This document shows positions 19,215-27,830 of a stretch of 41,112 bases of DNA, in pieces. Source of the stretch: Streptomyces griseorubiginosus (GTDB lineage Bacteria; Actinomycetota; Actinomycetes; Streptomycetales; Streptomycetaceae); NCBI RefSeq assembly GCF_017614965.1, contig NZ_WVUG01000044.1, positions 1-41,112 of the forward strand, written 5' to 3'. Under the pieces are notes generated by a model, which was not told the origin of the DNA, did not search any database, and was given only the letters and a program-made list of their open reading frames with translations. How positions within the stretch are numbered: the first letter of the stretch is position 1; every line of letters begins with the position of its first letter. A program made the translations under genes and the position numbers.

Positions 19215-20582
19215 ATGCCCGTTGTCTCGCAGCCGGTCGGCGGCCCCGACCTCGCCCAGGTCCGGCGGATCGTGAGCGAGATTCCCGGCCCGCGTTCACG
19301 TGAACTGCTGGCCCGTCAGCGCACCTCGGTACCGGCGGGCGTCGGCGCCGTCCTGCCCGTGTTCGTGGAGGCCGCGGGAGGCGGCGTGATCGTGGACGTG
19401 GACGGCAACTCCTTCATCGACTTCGGCAGCGGCATCGCCGTGACCACGGTCGGCAACTCCGCACCCGCGGTGGCCGGTCGTGCGGCCGCGCAGCTGCGCC
19501 GGTTCACCCACACCTGCTTCCTGGTCAACCCGTACGAGTCCTATCTGGACGTGTGCGAGAAACTCAACGAACTGGCCCCCGTCCCGGGCGAGAAGCGCAC
19601 GATCCTGGTGAACTCCGGCGCCGAGGCCGTGGAGAACGCCGTCAAGATCGCGCGTGCCGCGACCGGCCGCCCCGGCATCGTCGTCTTCGACCATGCCTTT
19701 CACGGCCGCACGCTGCTCACGATGAGCCTCACTGCCAAGAACAAGCCCTACAAGCAGGGCTTCGGTCCCTTCGCGCCGGAGGTCCACCGGGCTCCCATGG
19801 CGTACCCCTACCGCTGGCCGACGGGTCCCGTCCGGTGCGCCGAGGAGGCGGCGTACGCGCTCGCGGATCTGCTCGACCGTCAGGTGGGTGCGGAGAACGT
19901 GGCCGCAGTCCTGGTCGAGCCGATCCAGGGTGAGGGGGGCTTCGTCGTCCCGGCTCCCGGATTCCTGAGCAGCGTCGCCAATATCTGCCGGGCCCGGGGC
20001 ATCCTGCTGATCGTCGACGAGATCCAGGCCGGGATCGCCCGCACCGGGCGCATGTTCGCCTGCGAACACGAGGGCATCCAGCCCGATCTGATCACGACTG
20101 CCAAGGGACTCGCCGGCGGACTGCCGCTGGGTGCGGTGACCGGCCGGGCCGAGCTGATGGACGCCGTTGCGGCGGGAGGTCTCGGCGGTACGTTCAGCGG
20201 CAACCCGGTGGCCTGCGAGGCGGCGCTCGGTGTCTTCGAGGAGATCGAGGCCCACGGCCTGATGGAACGGGCCCGGGAGATCGGCGAGACCATGCTGGAA
20301 CACCTGGGCGAACTCGCCGACGCGTATTCGGTGATCGGTGACGTCAGGGGCCGGGGCGCCATGATCGCCGTCGAGCTGGTGGAGCCCGAGGGCGACAGGG
20401 TGCCCGCCCCCGACCTCGCCGCCCGGGTGGCCAGGCGATGCCACGCGGAGGGGCTGCTGGTCCTGACGGCGGGCAGCTACGGCAACGTGCTGCGGTTCCT
20501 GCCTGCCCTGTCCATCTCCGACGCCCTGCTGAAGGAGGGGTTGACCGTCCTGGGAGAGGCCATCGCCCAGGAGCTGGACTGA
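19215..20582 (+). CDS. gabT: 4-aminobutyrate / 5-aminovalerate aminotransferase
   Basis: The protein has 455 residues from the ATG at 19215 with GGAGGA upstream; the open frame back to 18930 has no site. It is a class III PLP aminotransferase: ILVNSGAEAVENAVKIAR, HAFHGRTLLTMSLT, VEPIQGEGGF, LLIVDEIQAGIARTG with the PLP-ring Asp268, and Lys297 in TTAKGLAGGLPLGAVTG. The GTFSGNPVACEAAL segment is that of GabT. It transfers the terminal amino group of GABA or 5-aminovalerate to 2-oxoglutarate. The divergent glutarate operon suggests 5-aminovalerate as a physiological substrate. It converges on the pucR gene, whose stop is 15 bases away. Confidence 0.93.
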   Translation: MPVVSQPVGGPDLAQVRRIVSEIPGPRSRELLARQRTSVPAGVGAVLPVFVEAAGGGVIVDVDGNSFIDFGSGIAVTTVGNSAPAVAGRAAAQLRRFTHTCFLVNPYESYLDVCEKLNELAPVPGEKRTILVNSGAEAVENAVKIARAATGRPGIVVFDHAFHGRTLLTMSLTAKNKPYKQGFGPFAPEVHRAPMAYPYRWPTGPVRCAEEAAYALADLLDRQVGAENVAAVLVEPIQGEGGFVVPAPGFLSSVANICRARGILLIVDEIQAGIARTGRMFACEHEGIQPDLITTAKGLAGGLPLGAVTGRAELMDAVAAGGLGGTFSGNPVACEAALGVFEEIEAHGLMERAREIGETMLEHLGELADAYSVIGDVRGRGAMIAVELVEPEGDRVPAPDLAARVARRCHAEGLLVLTAGSYGNVLRFLPALSISDALLKEGLTVLGEAIAQELD

Positions 20583-20597
20583 TCGCGTGATCTCCGG

Positions 20598-22160
20598 TCA
20601 GCCTGCTCGGTCGCTGCATCCGGGCTCCTGCCAGGCGGACAACGCCAGCAGGAGCTCGGCGCGCACGTGCGCCGAGTCGAGGTCCGCCGCGCCGAGCAGG
20701 CCGCGCACCCGCTCCATGCGGCTGCGCAGGGTGTGCCGGTGCACGCCGAGAGCCGCCGAGGCCGCCTCCCACTGACCGTTGTGTTCCAGGAAGGCGCGCA
20801 GCGAGACGAGCAGGTCGGTGCCGTGGGCGGTGTCGTGCGCGGCGAGCGGAGCCAGCTGCGTCTCAGCCAGAGTCACGAGGATCTTCCTCGTCTCCGGCGT
20901 CGCGGCGAGGAGGTGGCCGGCCAGGGACTCGAAGGGCACCACTGCCAGGCTGCCGCGGGCCTCGGCGACCGATGCGGCGTTCAGGGCTTCGCTCAGCGCG
21001 GCCGCTCCGTCATCCAGGTCGTGGACGGCGCTCAGGCCGGCCCAGGCGCGCGACCTCAGTCGAGCCCGCGCGCCGTCGGTGACCGTCTGTGCCGTGACCG
21101 CGTGAGCGGCCGGCAGCAGCACCACCGCGCATCCGCCGTGTCCGCGGCCGAACAGGGGCAGGCCACGCTCGGCCAGCTCCGTTCCCACCGCATCCAGGGC
21201 CAGGCGGGGGCTGCCGCCGCGCAGGGCGAGGACGCGGATGCCATCACGGACGGGAAAGCCCGCGTCGGTCAGGTGGTCGAGCGCGGTGGACGCGGTGATG
21301 GAGCCGTCCAGCAGCATCCGCAGGAACAGCGCGTTGACGCGGTTCTGTTCGTCGCGCAGCCGCAGCGGCTTCTCGGCCTCGAGAGCGACCAGCGAGGCGG
21401 CGTGCCCGAGCAGGAGGTGGTCGACCGGCGTGAGGGTCCGGCCGGCGGCCAGGACCAGGCGACCGTGGACGCGCGGTCCCACCCTGACCTGCTGGACCGC
21501 CATCACGCCGTCCTGACCGGCGCTCACGGCGGCCGCCGCATGTTCCGGGGAGGGCAGACCGGTGATCAGCGCCGCCTCGGGTGCCGCGGCGTCGGGCGGA
21601 TGAGCCGCGCGCACCCTGCCGTCCCGGTCCAGGAGGACGACGGAGGTGCCGGTGGAGACGGCCAGCTCCCGCACCACGGCCTGGGCCCCGCCGTGCAGCG
21701 CGGCCCGGGTCATCCGCGGCTGGATGCGGGAGGCGCGTACGACACCCTCGTACTGCTGTTCCGCCAGACGTTCCATGACCGCCTTGACGACGGCCGCGAA
21801 CGGTGTGGGAAGCGGGACCTCCAGCAGCGGCAGCCCGGCCGCCTCGGCCGCGGCGACCAGTGCCTCCGGCACGCGCTCGTGCGACAGACCGACCCCGAAG
21901 CCGACGGCGGCCACTTCGGCTTTCACCAGAGCGCGGACGTACTCCTCGCAGGCACCCAGGTCCGTGGACAGGCGGAGACCGGTGGTGAGCAGCAGCTCAC
22001 CACCGGTCAGCCAGGGTGCGGGGTCGGCCAGTTCGATGCTGTGCGCCCAGGCCACGTCCCGGTCCAGGCCACCGCTGCCCGTCAGCACCCGCAGACGCAG
22101 ATCCTGACGCCGTACCAGCCAGGCAAGCGGCACACCCACCGCACTCACCGCCCATGACAT
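20598..22160 (-). CDS. PucR-family transcriptional regulator
   Basis: About 520 residues. The ATG at 22160 (MSWAVSAVG) lacks a strong ribosome site and a GTG four codons on is an alternative; the frame reaching 22364 runs into the neighbouring gene. The N-terminal PucR domain begins LAWLVRRQDLRLRVLTGSGGLDR and has SIELADPAPWLTGGELLLTTG. A GGDEF-like middle region follows. The C-terminal helix-turn-helix reads FLEHNGQWEAASAALGVHRHTLRSRMERVRGLLG. PucR proteins activate amino acid, GABA or purine catabolic genes in actinomycetes. Convergent with gabT and next to an aldehyde dehydrogenase and permease, it probably controls GABA or aminovalerate use. Confidence 0.88.
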   Translation of the reverse strand: MSWAVSAVGVPLAWLVRRQDLRLRVLTGSGGLDRDVAWAHSIELADPAPWLTGGELLLTTGLRLSTDLGACEEYVRALVKAEVAAVGFGVGLSHERVPEALVAAAEAAGLPLLEVPLPTPFAAVVKAVMERLAEQQYEGVVRASRIQPRMTRAALHGGAQAVVRELAVSTGTSVVLLDRDGRVRAAHPPDAAAPEAALITGLPSPEHAAAAVSAGQDGVMAVQQVRVGPRVHGRLVLAAGRTLTPVDHLLLGHAASLVALEAEKPLRLRDEQNRVNALFLRMLLDGSITASTALDHLTDAGFPVRDGIRVLALRGGSPRLALDAVGTELAERGLPLFGRGHGGCAVVLLPAAHAVTAQTVTDGARARLRSRAWAGLSAVHDLDDGAAALSEALNAASVAEARGSLAVVPFESLAGHLLAATPETRKILVTLAETQLAPLAAHDTAHGTDLLVSLRAFLEHNGQWEAASAALGVHRHTLRSRMERVRGLLGAADLDSAHVRAELLLALSAWQEPGCSDRAG

Positions 22161-22197
22161 ACAGAAATAGAGGTAAAGCGTCGCCTGAGCCGGGAGG

Positions 22198-22677
22198 TCA
22201 ACGCTCCACCGCGAACGTGAAGTCGTAGGCGCTTCCCTTGGCGTCGCGGGCGTGCAGGTGCATCTGCCCGCGGGCCGTGCGCCACTTGCCCGTTCCGCCG
22301 GTGATCGCGAGCGTGGAGTCCGCCGCGTCGTAGAAGGGGCCCTGGACGACGATCGAGCCACCATGGAGGGTGGTGGTCCAGCTGCACTCCCATGCTGTGC
22401 CGACCTTGGTGCGGATACAGGAGCCCTGGTCGCTGCCGACCTTGTGTCCGGCCGTGTCGAACACGGGGTTTCCGAAGGCCAGTTGGTCGCCGAGGCTGTC
22501 TCCGTGCGGGCCGAGGTCGACGACCGTGTCGGTGTCGGCGTGCTCGATCAGGGTGAAGACGGCGGGACCGGCGCGGTGCCCCGCCGGCCTGTTGTCCGCC
22601 TGCGCCACGGAGACACCCGCGACGAGGGCCCCGCAGGCGGCAGCCGCGAGAACAGCCGTGAGACGGGACTTCCGCAT
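22198..22677 (-). CDS. Secreted allene-oxide-cyclase/dirigent-barrel-like protein
   Basis: The protein has 159 residues. The ATG at 22677 lies just past the aldehyde dehydrogenase stop and uses an AAGGAGG inside that gene, so translation is coupled. A signal peptide is clear: MRKSRLTAVLAAAACGALVAG, cleavage probably after VSVAQA. The mature part (VFTLIEHADTDTVVDLG, VGSDQGSCIRTKVG, ECSWTTTLHGGSIVVQGPF, STLAITGGTGKWRTARGQM) follows the dirigent/allene oxide cyclase barrel pattern. Two cysteines could form a disulfide. Barrels of this kind bind small hydrophobic molecules. Why it is coupled to a cytosolic aldehyde dehydrogenase is unclear. Confidence 0.8.
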   Translation of the reverse strand: MRKSRLTAVLAAAACGALVAGVSVAQADNRPAGHRAGPAVFTLIEHADTDTVVDLGPHGDSLGDQLAFGNPVFDTAGHKVGSDQGSCIRTKVGTAWECSWTTTLHGGSIVVQGPFYDAADSTLAITGGTGKWRTARGQMHLHARDAKGSAYDFTFAVER

Positions 22678-22679
22678 GG

Positions 22680-24155
22680 TCACCAGCCTCCTTCGGCACG
22701 GCGGTCGTTGCGCACTTCGCTGTCTCCGAGGTCGAAGACGAGCAGCTTGGACTCGGTGAAGGTGTCGAGGAACCAGCCGGAGAGTTCCCGGCCGACGCCG
22801 CTCTTGCCGGTGCCGCCGAAGGGGGCCAGCTGGTCCCAGTAGTTGCTGGTCTCGTTGATGTTGACCGTGCCGTGCTGCAGGGCCTCCCCCACGCGCCACG
22901 CGGTGGCGAGGTCCCGGGTCCACAGGGACGCGATCAGGCCCAGATCGCTGGAGTTGGCGATCTGTACGGCTTCCTGCACGGAGGAGACCTTGATGACGGG
23001 GGCGACGGGGCCGAAGGTCTCCTCCTGGGCGATGCGCATGTCGGGCGTGACGCCGGTGAGGATCGTCGCGGGGAAGAAGAGGCCCTCCTCCTTGCCGAAC
23101 TGCGCGACGTCGGCGCCCCGGTCACGGGCGTCCCGCACATGCTCGGCGATGCGCCGAAGGCTGGCCTCGTTGCGCACCGGTCCCATGTCGGTGTCTTCCA
23201 ACGCCGGGTCGCCGATGCGGAGTTGGGCGGCGCGTTCGGTCAGCTTGGTGACGAACTCGTCGTGCACGGCCTCGTGGACCAGAAGCCGTTCCGCCGAGGT
23301 GCAGACCTGTCCGGCGAAGTAGAAGCAGCCGTTGACCGCGGCCTCGACGGCGGCGTCGATGTCCGCGTCGGGAAGGATGATGAAGGGGCCGTCGCCGCCG
23401 AGTTCGAGCAGGTGCGGGCGCAGAGCCGCGGCGCGGGCGATGCGTTCTCCGGTGGCGGTGGATCCGGTGAAGAACAGGCCGTCGACACCGGGATGGTCGA
23501 CCAGGGCGGCTCCGACGTCGCCGAACCCGTGCACGACGTTGATCACGCCGTCGGGCAGGCCGGCCTCGGTGAAGATCTCGGCCACGAGGTTGCAACTGAT
23601 CGGCGCGTACTCCGAGGGCTTCCAGACAGCCGTGTTGCCGGCGGCGACGATGTGCGCCAGCGCGATGGAGGAGATGTCGGTGGGGAAGTTGTACGGGGTC
23701 ACGACACCGACGACGCCCAGCGGGCGGTAGTTCATGACCAGCCGCTTGTTGTTGGTCTGCTCCTGCGTGGAGGGGAACGACAGACCCCGGTGGCGCAGGA
23801 CCTCCTCGCCGGCCTTCTGCCAGGCAGGGGCCGCGTACTCGATGACCTCCTCGCGGGCCTCCGCGACGGTCTTGCCGATCTCCAGCGTCAGCACCCGGGC
23901 GACGTCCTCGGCCCGCTCGGCGAAGAGCGCGTGGACCCGGCGAAGGATCTTGACCCGCTCGATGAGAGGCGTGGCGGCCCACTGCGGCTGGGCCCGACGG
24001 GCGGCGGCGACGGCGCGCTGGACGTCCTGAATGTCGCAGCGGCTCACCTCCGCGATCAGCTCGCCGGACTGCGGGGAGTGCACGGGGAAACTGCCCGCGC
24101 CGCCGTCCAGCCATGAGCCGTCGACGAGCGCCCTGGTGGGCAGGTGTGTGGACAT
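22680..24155 (-). CDS. NAD(P)-dependent aldehyde dehydrogenase (second copy)
   Basis: The protein has 491 residues from the ATG at 24155 with GAAGGTGAG upstream. Motifs: TPYNFP (Asn156), VWKPSEYAP, FTGSTATGERIA, catalytic Glu251 in LLELGGDGP, nucleophile Cys285 in AGQVCTSAER, FGPVAPVIKV and APFGGTGKSGVGRE. It is distinct from the aldehyde dehydrogenase at 17142. The ELGGDGPFIIL form is seen in lactaldehyde- and succinate-semialdehyde-type enzymes. It lies between an amino acid permease and a secreted barrel protein. Oxidation of succinate semialdehyde from GABA would fit GabT nearby, but the substrate cannot be settled from sequence. Confidence 0.9.
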   Translation of the reverse strand: MSTHLPTRALVDGSWLDGGAGSFPVHSPQSGELIAEVSRCDIQDVQRAVAAARRAQPQWAATPLIERVKILRRVHALFAERAEDVARVLTLEIGKTVAEAREEVIEYAAPAWQKAGEEVLRHRGLSFPSTQEQTNNKRLVMNYRPLGVVGVVTPYNFPTDISSIALAHIVAAGNTAVWKPSEYAPISCNLVAEIFTEAGLPDGVINVVHGFGDVGAALVDHPGVDGLFFTGSTATGERIARAAALRPHLLELGGDGPFIILPDADIDAAVEAAVNGCFYFAGQVCTSAERLLVHEAVHDEFVTKLTERAAQLRIGDPALEDTDMGPVRNEASLRRIAEHVRDARDRGADVAQFGKEEGLFFPATILTGVTPDMRIAQEETFGPVAPVIKVSSVQEAVQIANSSDLGLIASLWTRDLATAWRVGEALQHGTVNINETSNYWDQLAPFGGTGKSGVGRELSGWFLDTFTESKLLVFDLGDSEVRNDRRAEGGW

Positions 24156-24243
24156 GGTGGTCTCACCTTCGATTGTCAGCGTCACGTCGACCGCGACGGA
24201 CGTAAGGGAAGGGTGGTGGGAAAAACCGCGCCGCGAAGGCGCC

Positions 24244-25767
24244 TCAGACGGACGTGCGTGACGAGGACGGCGTCGACGTGTCGGGTGCCGCCAGCGCGTC
24301 GCCCGCCGGGGCGTCGCCCCGCTCGTGCGGCTTGGCGACCGCCATGTACAGGGCGCCCACGCCCACCACGACGACACCGCTGACCAGCACGATGTAGTTG
24401 TCGTACCAGGGCGTGCCGGGCGTGCGCGGCCAGCTGATGTTGACGAGCGCGACGATCCCGTAGACCAGGGCGCCGATCGTGACCGGAAGGCCCCACCGCT
24501 CCAGCCGGTACTCGCCGGACGGCCGCCAGCCGCGCAGCCGCGCCCGTAGGGAGGCGAAAACGACCATCTGGAAGGCGAGGTAGATGCCGAGGGTGGAGAA
24601 GGAGATGATCTTCACCAGGGCGTCGGCGGAGTAGGCGGAGCCGACAATGATCAGGCCGGGAAGGACCGCCGAGAGCAGCAGGGCGTACGGCGGCACCCGG
24701 AGGCGTTCGGAGAACGTCGCCAGCACACGGCTGCCGGCGATCATCCGGTCGCGGGCGAAGGAGTAGGTGAGTCGGCTGGCCGCGGCCTGCAGACTCATGG
24801 CACAGGAGATGAAGGAGAGCAGCACGACGACCAGGACGGCTCGGGCGCCACCGCTGCCGAAGGCGTCGGTGAGCACGGTGGTCACCGGGTCGGCGTCCTT
24901 GCCCGAGATCACGGCACCGAAGTCGCTGACGGAGAGGATGAGGGCGAGACACACCGCCATCGCGGCGGCACCGCCGATGTAGATGGTGCGCCGCATCGAG
25001 GTCGGGATGCGCCGGCCGGGGTTGGGCACCTCCTCGGCCACGTCACCGCACGCCTCGAAGCCGTAGTACTGGAAGACGCCGATGAGCGAGGCGGCCGCGA
25101 AGGCGTAGAGGTACGAGTGGCTGCCCTGGGATCCAAAGCTGTGGAACAGCACGCCCAGGCCGTGGTGCCGGTCGGCGATCAGCAGCCAGGCGCCCACCAC
25201 GACCGCTCCGACGATCTCGGCCACGAAGCCGAACACGGCGACGGCCGACAGCACCTTCGTACCGCCGAAGTTGATGACCGTGGCCAGCAGGAGGAGCGCC
25301 AGCGCGCACATGATCGTCGTCGTGGTGCTGGAGGCGAAGCCGAACACCGCGGCGACGTACGGTCCTGCGCCGTAGGCGACCGCCGAGATGGTCGACAGCA
25401 GCGCGAGGAGATAGATCCACCCCGTCATCCAGCCCCACTTCCGCCCCCACAGCCGCCGGGCCCACGGGTACACCCCGCCGGCCACCGGGAACTCGGCGAC
25501 GACCTCGCTGAAGACCAGGGCGACCAGCAGCTGACCGACGCCCGCGATCACGAAGGCCCAGATCATCGGCGGACCGCCGGCCATCAAGGAGGCCGCGAAC
25601 AGGGTGTACACGCCGACGACCGGCGAGAGGTAGGTGAAGCCCAGGGAGAAGTTCGCCCACAGGCTCATGTCGCGCTTGAACTCGGACTTGTAACCGAGAG
25701 CGGCGAGTCGCTGGGCGTCGACGTCTGCTTCGGCGGGGGATGGCGGGGACTGCGTGGCGTCGTTCAT
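24244..25767 (-). CDS. APC-superfamily amino acid permease (GABA/polyamine type)
   Basis: The protein has 507 residues from the ATG at 25767, preceded by AAGGAG. After a short cytosolic N terminus (LAALGYKSEFKRDMSLWANFSLGFTYLSPVVGVY) about twelve membrane segments follow. FSEVVAEFPVAGGVYPWARRLWG and FEACGDVAEEVPNPGRRIPTSM are typical of the amino acid/choline transporter group that includes GABA permeases. The C terminus is short and hydrophilic. Co-directional with an aldehyde dehydrogenase and near gabT, it probably imports GABA, 5-aminovalerate or a related amine. It is divergent from a FadR-type regulator with a candidate operator between. Confidence 0.9.
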   Translation of the reverse strand: MNDATQSPPSPAEADVDAQRLAALGYKSEFKRDMSLWANFSLGFTYLSPVVGVYTLFAASLMAGGPPMIWAFVIAGVGQLLVALVFSEVVAEFPVAGGVYPWARRLWGRKWGWMTGWIYLLALLSTISAVAYGAGPYVAAVFGFASSTTTTIMCALALLLLATVINFGGTKVLSAVAVFGFVAEIVGAVVVGAWLLIADRHHGLGVLFHSFGSQGSHSYLYAFAAASLIGVFQYYGFEACGDVAEEVPNPGRRIPTSMRRTIYIGGAAAMAVCLALILSVSDFGAVISGKDADPVTTVLTDAFGSGGARAVLVVVLLSFISCAMSLQAAASRLTYSFARDRMIAGSRVLATFSERLRVPPYALLLSAVLPGLIIVGSAYSADALVKIISFSTLGIYLAFQMVVFASLRARLRGWRPSGEYRLERWGLPVTIGALVYGIVALVNISWPRTPGTPWYDNYIVLVSGVVVVGVGALYMAVAKPHERGDAPAGDALAAPDTSTPSSSRTSV

Positions 25768-25881
25768 CGACGGGCTCCTTGAGGGAAACACGCTGTGGGC
25801 CGCAGGGCGGCGGGGCAGAGGCCGTGGGGGAAGGCGACGACGACCGGCGTGTCCGGCCGGTCGAGTGCGGAAAACCTACTA

Positions 25882-25904
25882 CATTGAAGTTCAAAGGACA
25901 ATGG
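25882..25904. promoter_or_regulatory. Candidate FadR/GntR operator between permease and regulator
   Basis: In an AT-richer patch, CATTG (25882-25886) and CAATG (25899-25903) are inverted 12 bases apart and enclose the palindrome TTGAAGTTCAA (25884-25894). It lies about 60 bases before the GntR gene and 115 bases before the permease start, a usual place for autoregulation of such pairs. Confidence 0.4.
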
Positions 25905-25965
25905 TTTCACTGATAGCCTGGAAGCGATCTCTCGTACACGGATCTGCGACGTCTGAGGAGGGGCT

Positions 25966-26715
25966 GTGGCCGCACCCGACGGCCGCTCGCCGGTGATGAG
26001 CGCCGCCTTCGCGCCGCTGAGCGACTCCGGCCGCGCGGACATGGTGGTCCGCCGGGTCGCCGAAGCGGTCACCATCGGGTTGATGGCGGACGGAGAGCAG
26101 CTCCCGAGTGAGAGCGACCTCGCCTGCCAGCTCGGGGTTGCCAATGGCACCGTCCGCGAGGCTCTGGCCATCCTGCGCGAGCAGGGACTCGTGGAGACCC
26201 GGCGCGGACGCAACGGCGGCAGCTTCATCCGCAGCCCGGAGGAGGGCCTGACCAGGATCCATCAGGCCCGTCTGAGGGAACTGGGCATCTCGGAACTGCG
26301 CGATCTCGGCGACGAGCAGTTCGCCGTCTCGGGCGCCGCGGCCCGCTTCGCCGCCGAACGCGCCCCCTCGGATCTGGCGAAGAGCCTGGACCGCCTGGTC
26401 ACGGCCCTGCGCAAGGCCGAGTCCCCCGCCGAACGACGCAAGGCCGACGCCCGCTTCCACATCGAAGTGGCCGTCGCCGCGCAGTCCGTCCGGCTGACGC
26501 GGCTGGAGGTCCGGCTGCAGGCGGAACTGGGCCCGCTCCTGTGGCTTCCGGGGGGCGACGGGCCCGACGCGTCGGCATTCGCCGACCAGCACCACGAGAT
26601 CCTGGTGGCCATCATCGCCGGTGACTCGGCCGAGGCCCGCCGTCTCGCCGAGGAACACACCGTCGCCGGCGCCCGCCATCTGGTACGTACCCACCTACGG
26701 TTGACCGACGCCTGA
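25966..26715 (+). CDS. GntR-family (FadR/FCD subgroup) regulator
   Basis: The protein has 249 residues from a GTG at 25966 with GAGGAGGGG upstream. The winged helix comes first: MVVRRVAEAVTIGLMADGEQLPSESDLACQLGVANGTVREALAILREQGLVETRRGRNGGSFI. The helical FCD effector domain follows, with a metal-binding type His pattern: DARFHIEVAVAAQS, FADQHHEILVAI and EEHTVAGARHLV. Such regulators respond to small carboxylates or amino acid catabolites. It is divergent from the amino acid permease and upstream of a Cache-domain gene, from which a hairpin separates it. It probably represses the permease operon. Confidence 0.9.
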   Translation: MAAPDGRSPVMSAAFAPLSDSGRADMVVRRVAEAVTIGLMADGEQLPSESDLACQLGVANGTVREALAILREQGLVETRRGRNGGSFIRSPEEGLTRIHQARLRELGISELRDLGDEQFAVSGAAARFAAERAPSDLAKSLDRLVTALRKAESPAERRKADARFHIEVAVAAQSVRLTRLEVRLQAELGPLLWLPGGDGPDASAFADQHHEILVAIIAGDSAEARRLAEEHTVAGARHLVRTHLRLTDA

Positions 26716-26718
26716 CCC

Positions 26719-26740
26719 GGTGGCGCACCCACGCGCCACC
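26719..26740 (+). terminator. Hairpin between the GntR and Cache genes
   Basis: GGTGGCGC pairs perfectly with GCGCCACC around a six-base loop, three bases after the regulator stop. It may attenuate rather than end transcription, since the Cache gene starts only 20 bases later. Confidence 0.7.
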
Positions 26741-26760
26741 CTCCTTGACGGAGCACAGTG

Positions 26761-27501
26761 ATGACCAGCACCCCAGCCACCGGCATCGTCCAGTGCAGCG
26801 ATTCCATCCGGGACGCGGTGGAATCCGTCTTCGCGGCGCTGGCCGTCCTGGAGACCGAAGCGCGCGAGCGTCTGAGTGCGGTCGGCCGCAGGCGCACGCA
26901 TCCCGGGACCAGCGACCTCGCCGCCCTGCGGCCCACGATCCAGGCCCTGCTGCGCGAGCAGGGCGACAGGTTCAACGGCACGGGTGTCGTCATGGCGCCG
27001 GATGCGCTCACCGACGCCGTCTTCCATCTCGAGTGGTGGCAGCGCACCGCGGACCAGAGCTCCCGGCCCCTGCGACTGAACCTGGATCCGCACAGCGAGA
27101 GCTTCTACGACTACACCCTCAAGCCGTGGTTCGTGATCCCCCGCGAGGAGGGTCACGGCACGGTCATGGGCCCCTATGTCGACCTGCACTGCGCCGGCCT
27201 CTACATCCTGACCTTCACCCGGCCGCTGACCGTGCGCGGGGAGTTCGTCGGCGTCGTCGGGGCCGACATCCCGGTAGCCGCCTTCGAACAACTCGTCATC
27301 CCCTCGCTCAAACATCTGGGCGGCGAAGCCGTGGTGATCACCAACGAGGGACAGGTCCTGGCCGCGAACACACCCACGTGGGCCGTCGGGGAAATGGCCC
27401 GCGAACTGCTGGCCCCGGGCTCCCGCGTGTCACGGGCAGCGGTACCGGCAGCGGAGGTCGACTGGAGCGTGATCCGTGTGGAGTCCGCGGCTGCCGACTG
27501 A
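26761..27501 (+). CDS. Soluble stand-alone Cache-domain protein
   Basis: The protein has 246 residues from the ATG at 26761 with GGAG seven bases upstream. A helical N-terminal segment (SDSIRDAVESVFAALAVLETEARERL) leads into a Cache-like sensor: WWQRTADQSSRPLRLNLDPHSESFYDYTLKPWFVIPREE in parts, GPYVDLHCAGLYILTFTRPL, EFVGVVGADIPVAAFEQ and VVITNEGQVLAANTP. There is no signal peptide, membrane helix or output domain, which is unusual because Cache domains normally sit outside the membrane in receptors. Its place after a FadR regulator and near an amino acid permease suggests it binds an amine or amino acid in the cytosol. How it signals is unknown. Confidence 0.8.
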   Translation: MTSTPATGIVQCSDSIRDAVESVFAALAVLETEARERLSAVGRRRTHPGTSDLAALRPTIQALLREQGDRFNGTGVVMAPDALTDAVFHLEWWQRTADQSSRPLRLNLDPHSESFYDYTLKPWFVIPREEGHGTVMGPYVDLHCAGLYILTFTRPLTVRGEFVGVVGADIPVAAFEQLVIPSLKHLGGEAVVITNEGQVLAANTPTWAVGEMARELLAPGSRVSRAAVPAAEVDWSVIRVESAAAD

Positions 27502-27609
27502 GCGGTGACTGACATCGCCACGAAGCCAGGCTGATCGAACCGGCCCGAACACGGCGGCCGGCGACGCGACCACCCTGCGGCGAGGTTGACCAGGGCGGCG
27601 TGCGCCGTG

Positions 27610-27783
27610 TCACGGTCCACAGCCGGTTTTCCGGCTGACGATGTGCACACCGTAGCCGTCTTCCAGCATCACCAGGTCGCGGGCGATGTCCGCAACCGGC
27701 GTGGACGGCGTGGACGCGCCTTCGGCACGCCCGACGAGGACCGTCGTGTACAGGGCGACCTCGCGGGCGAACGGCGAGGACAT
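27610..27783 (-). CDS. Small ORF (57 aa), uncertain
   Basis: An ATG at 27783 opens 57 codons with good GC3 bias: MSSPFAREVALYTTVLVG, then VADIARDLVMLEDGYGVHIVS. No ribosome site is evident and no family was recognised. It could be the tail of a lost larger gene. Listed because codon use looks like real coding sequence. Confidence 0.3.
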   Translation of the reverse strand: MSSPFAREVALYTTVLVGRAEGASTPSTPVADIARDLVMLEDGYGVHIVSRKTGCGP

Positions 27784-27830
27784 CAGCGCGGAGTGGTGCC
27801 GACTGCGGTCGGCGAGCCCATGGCGGCTAC

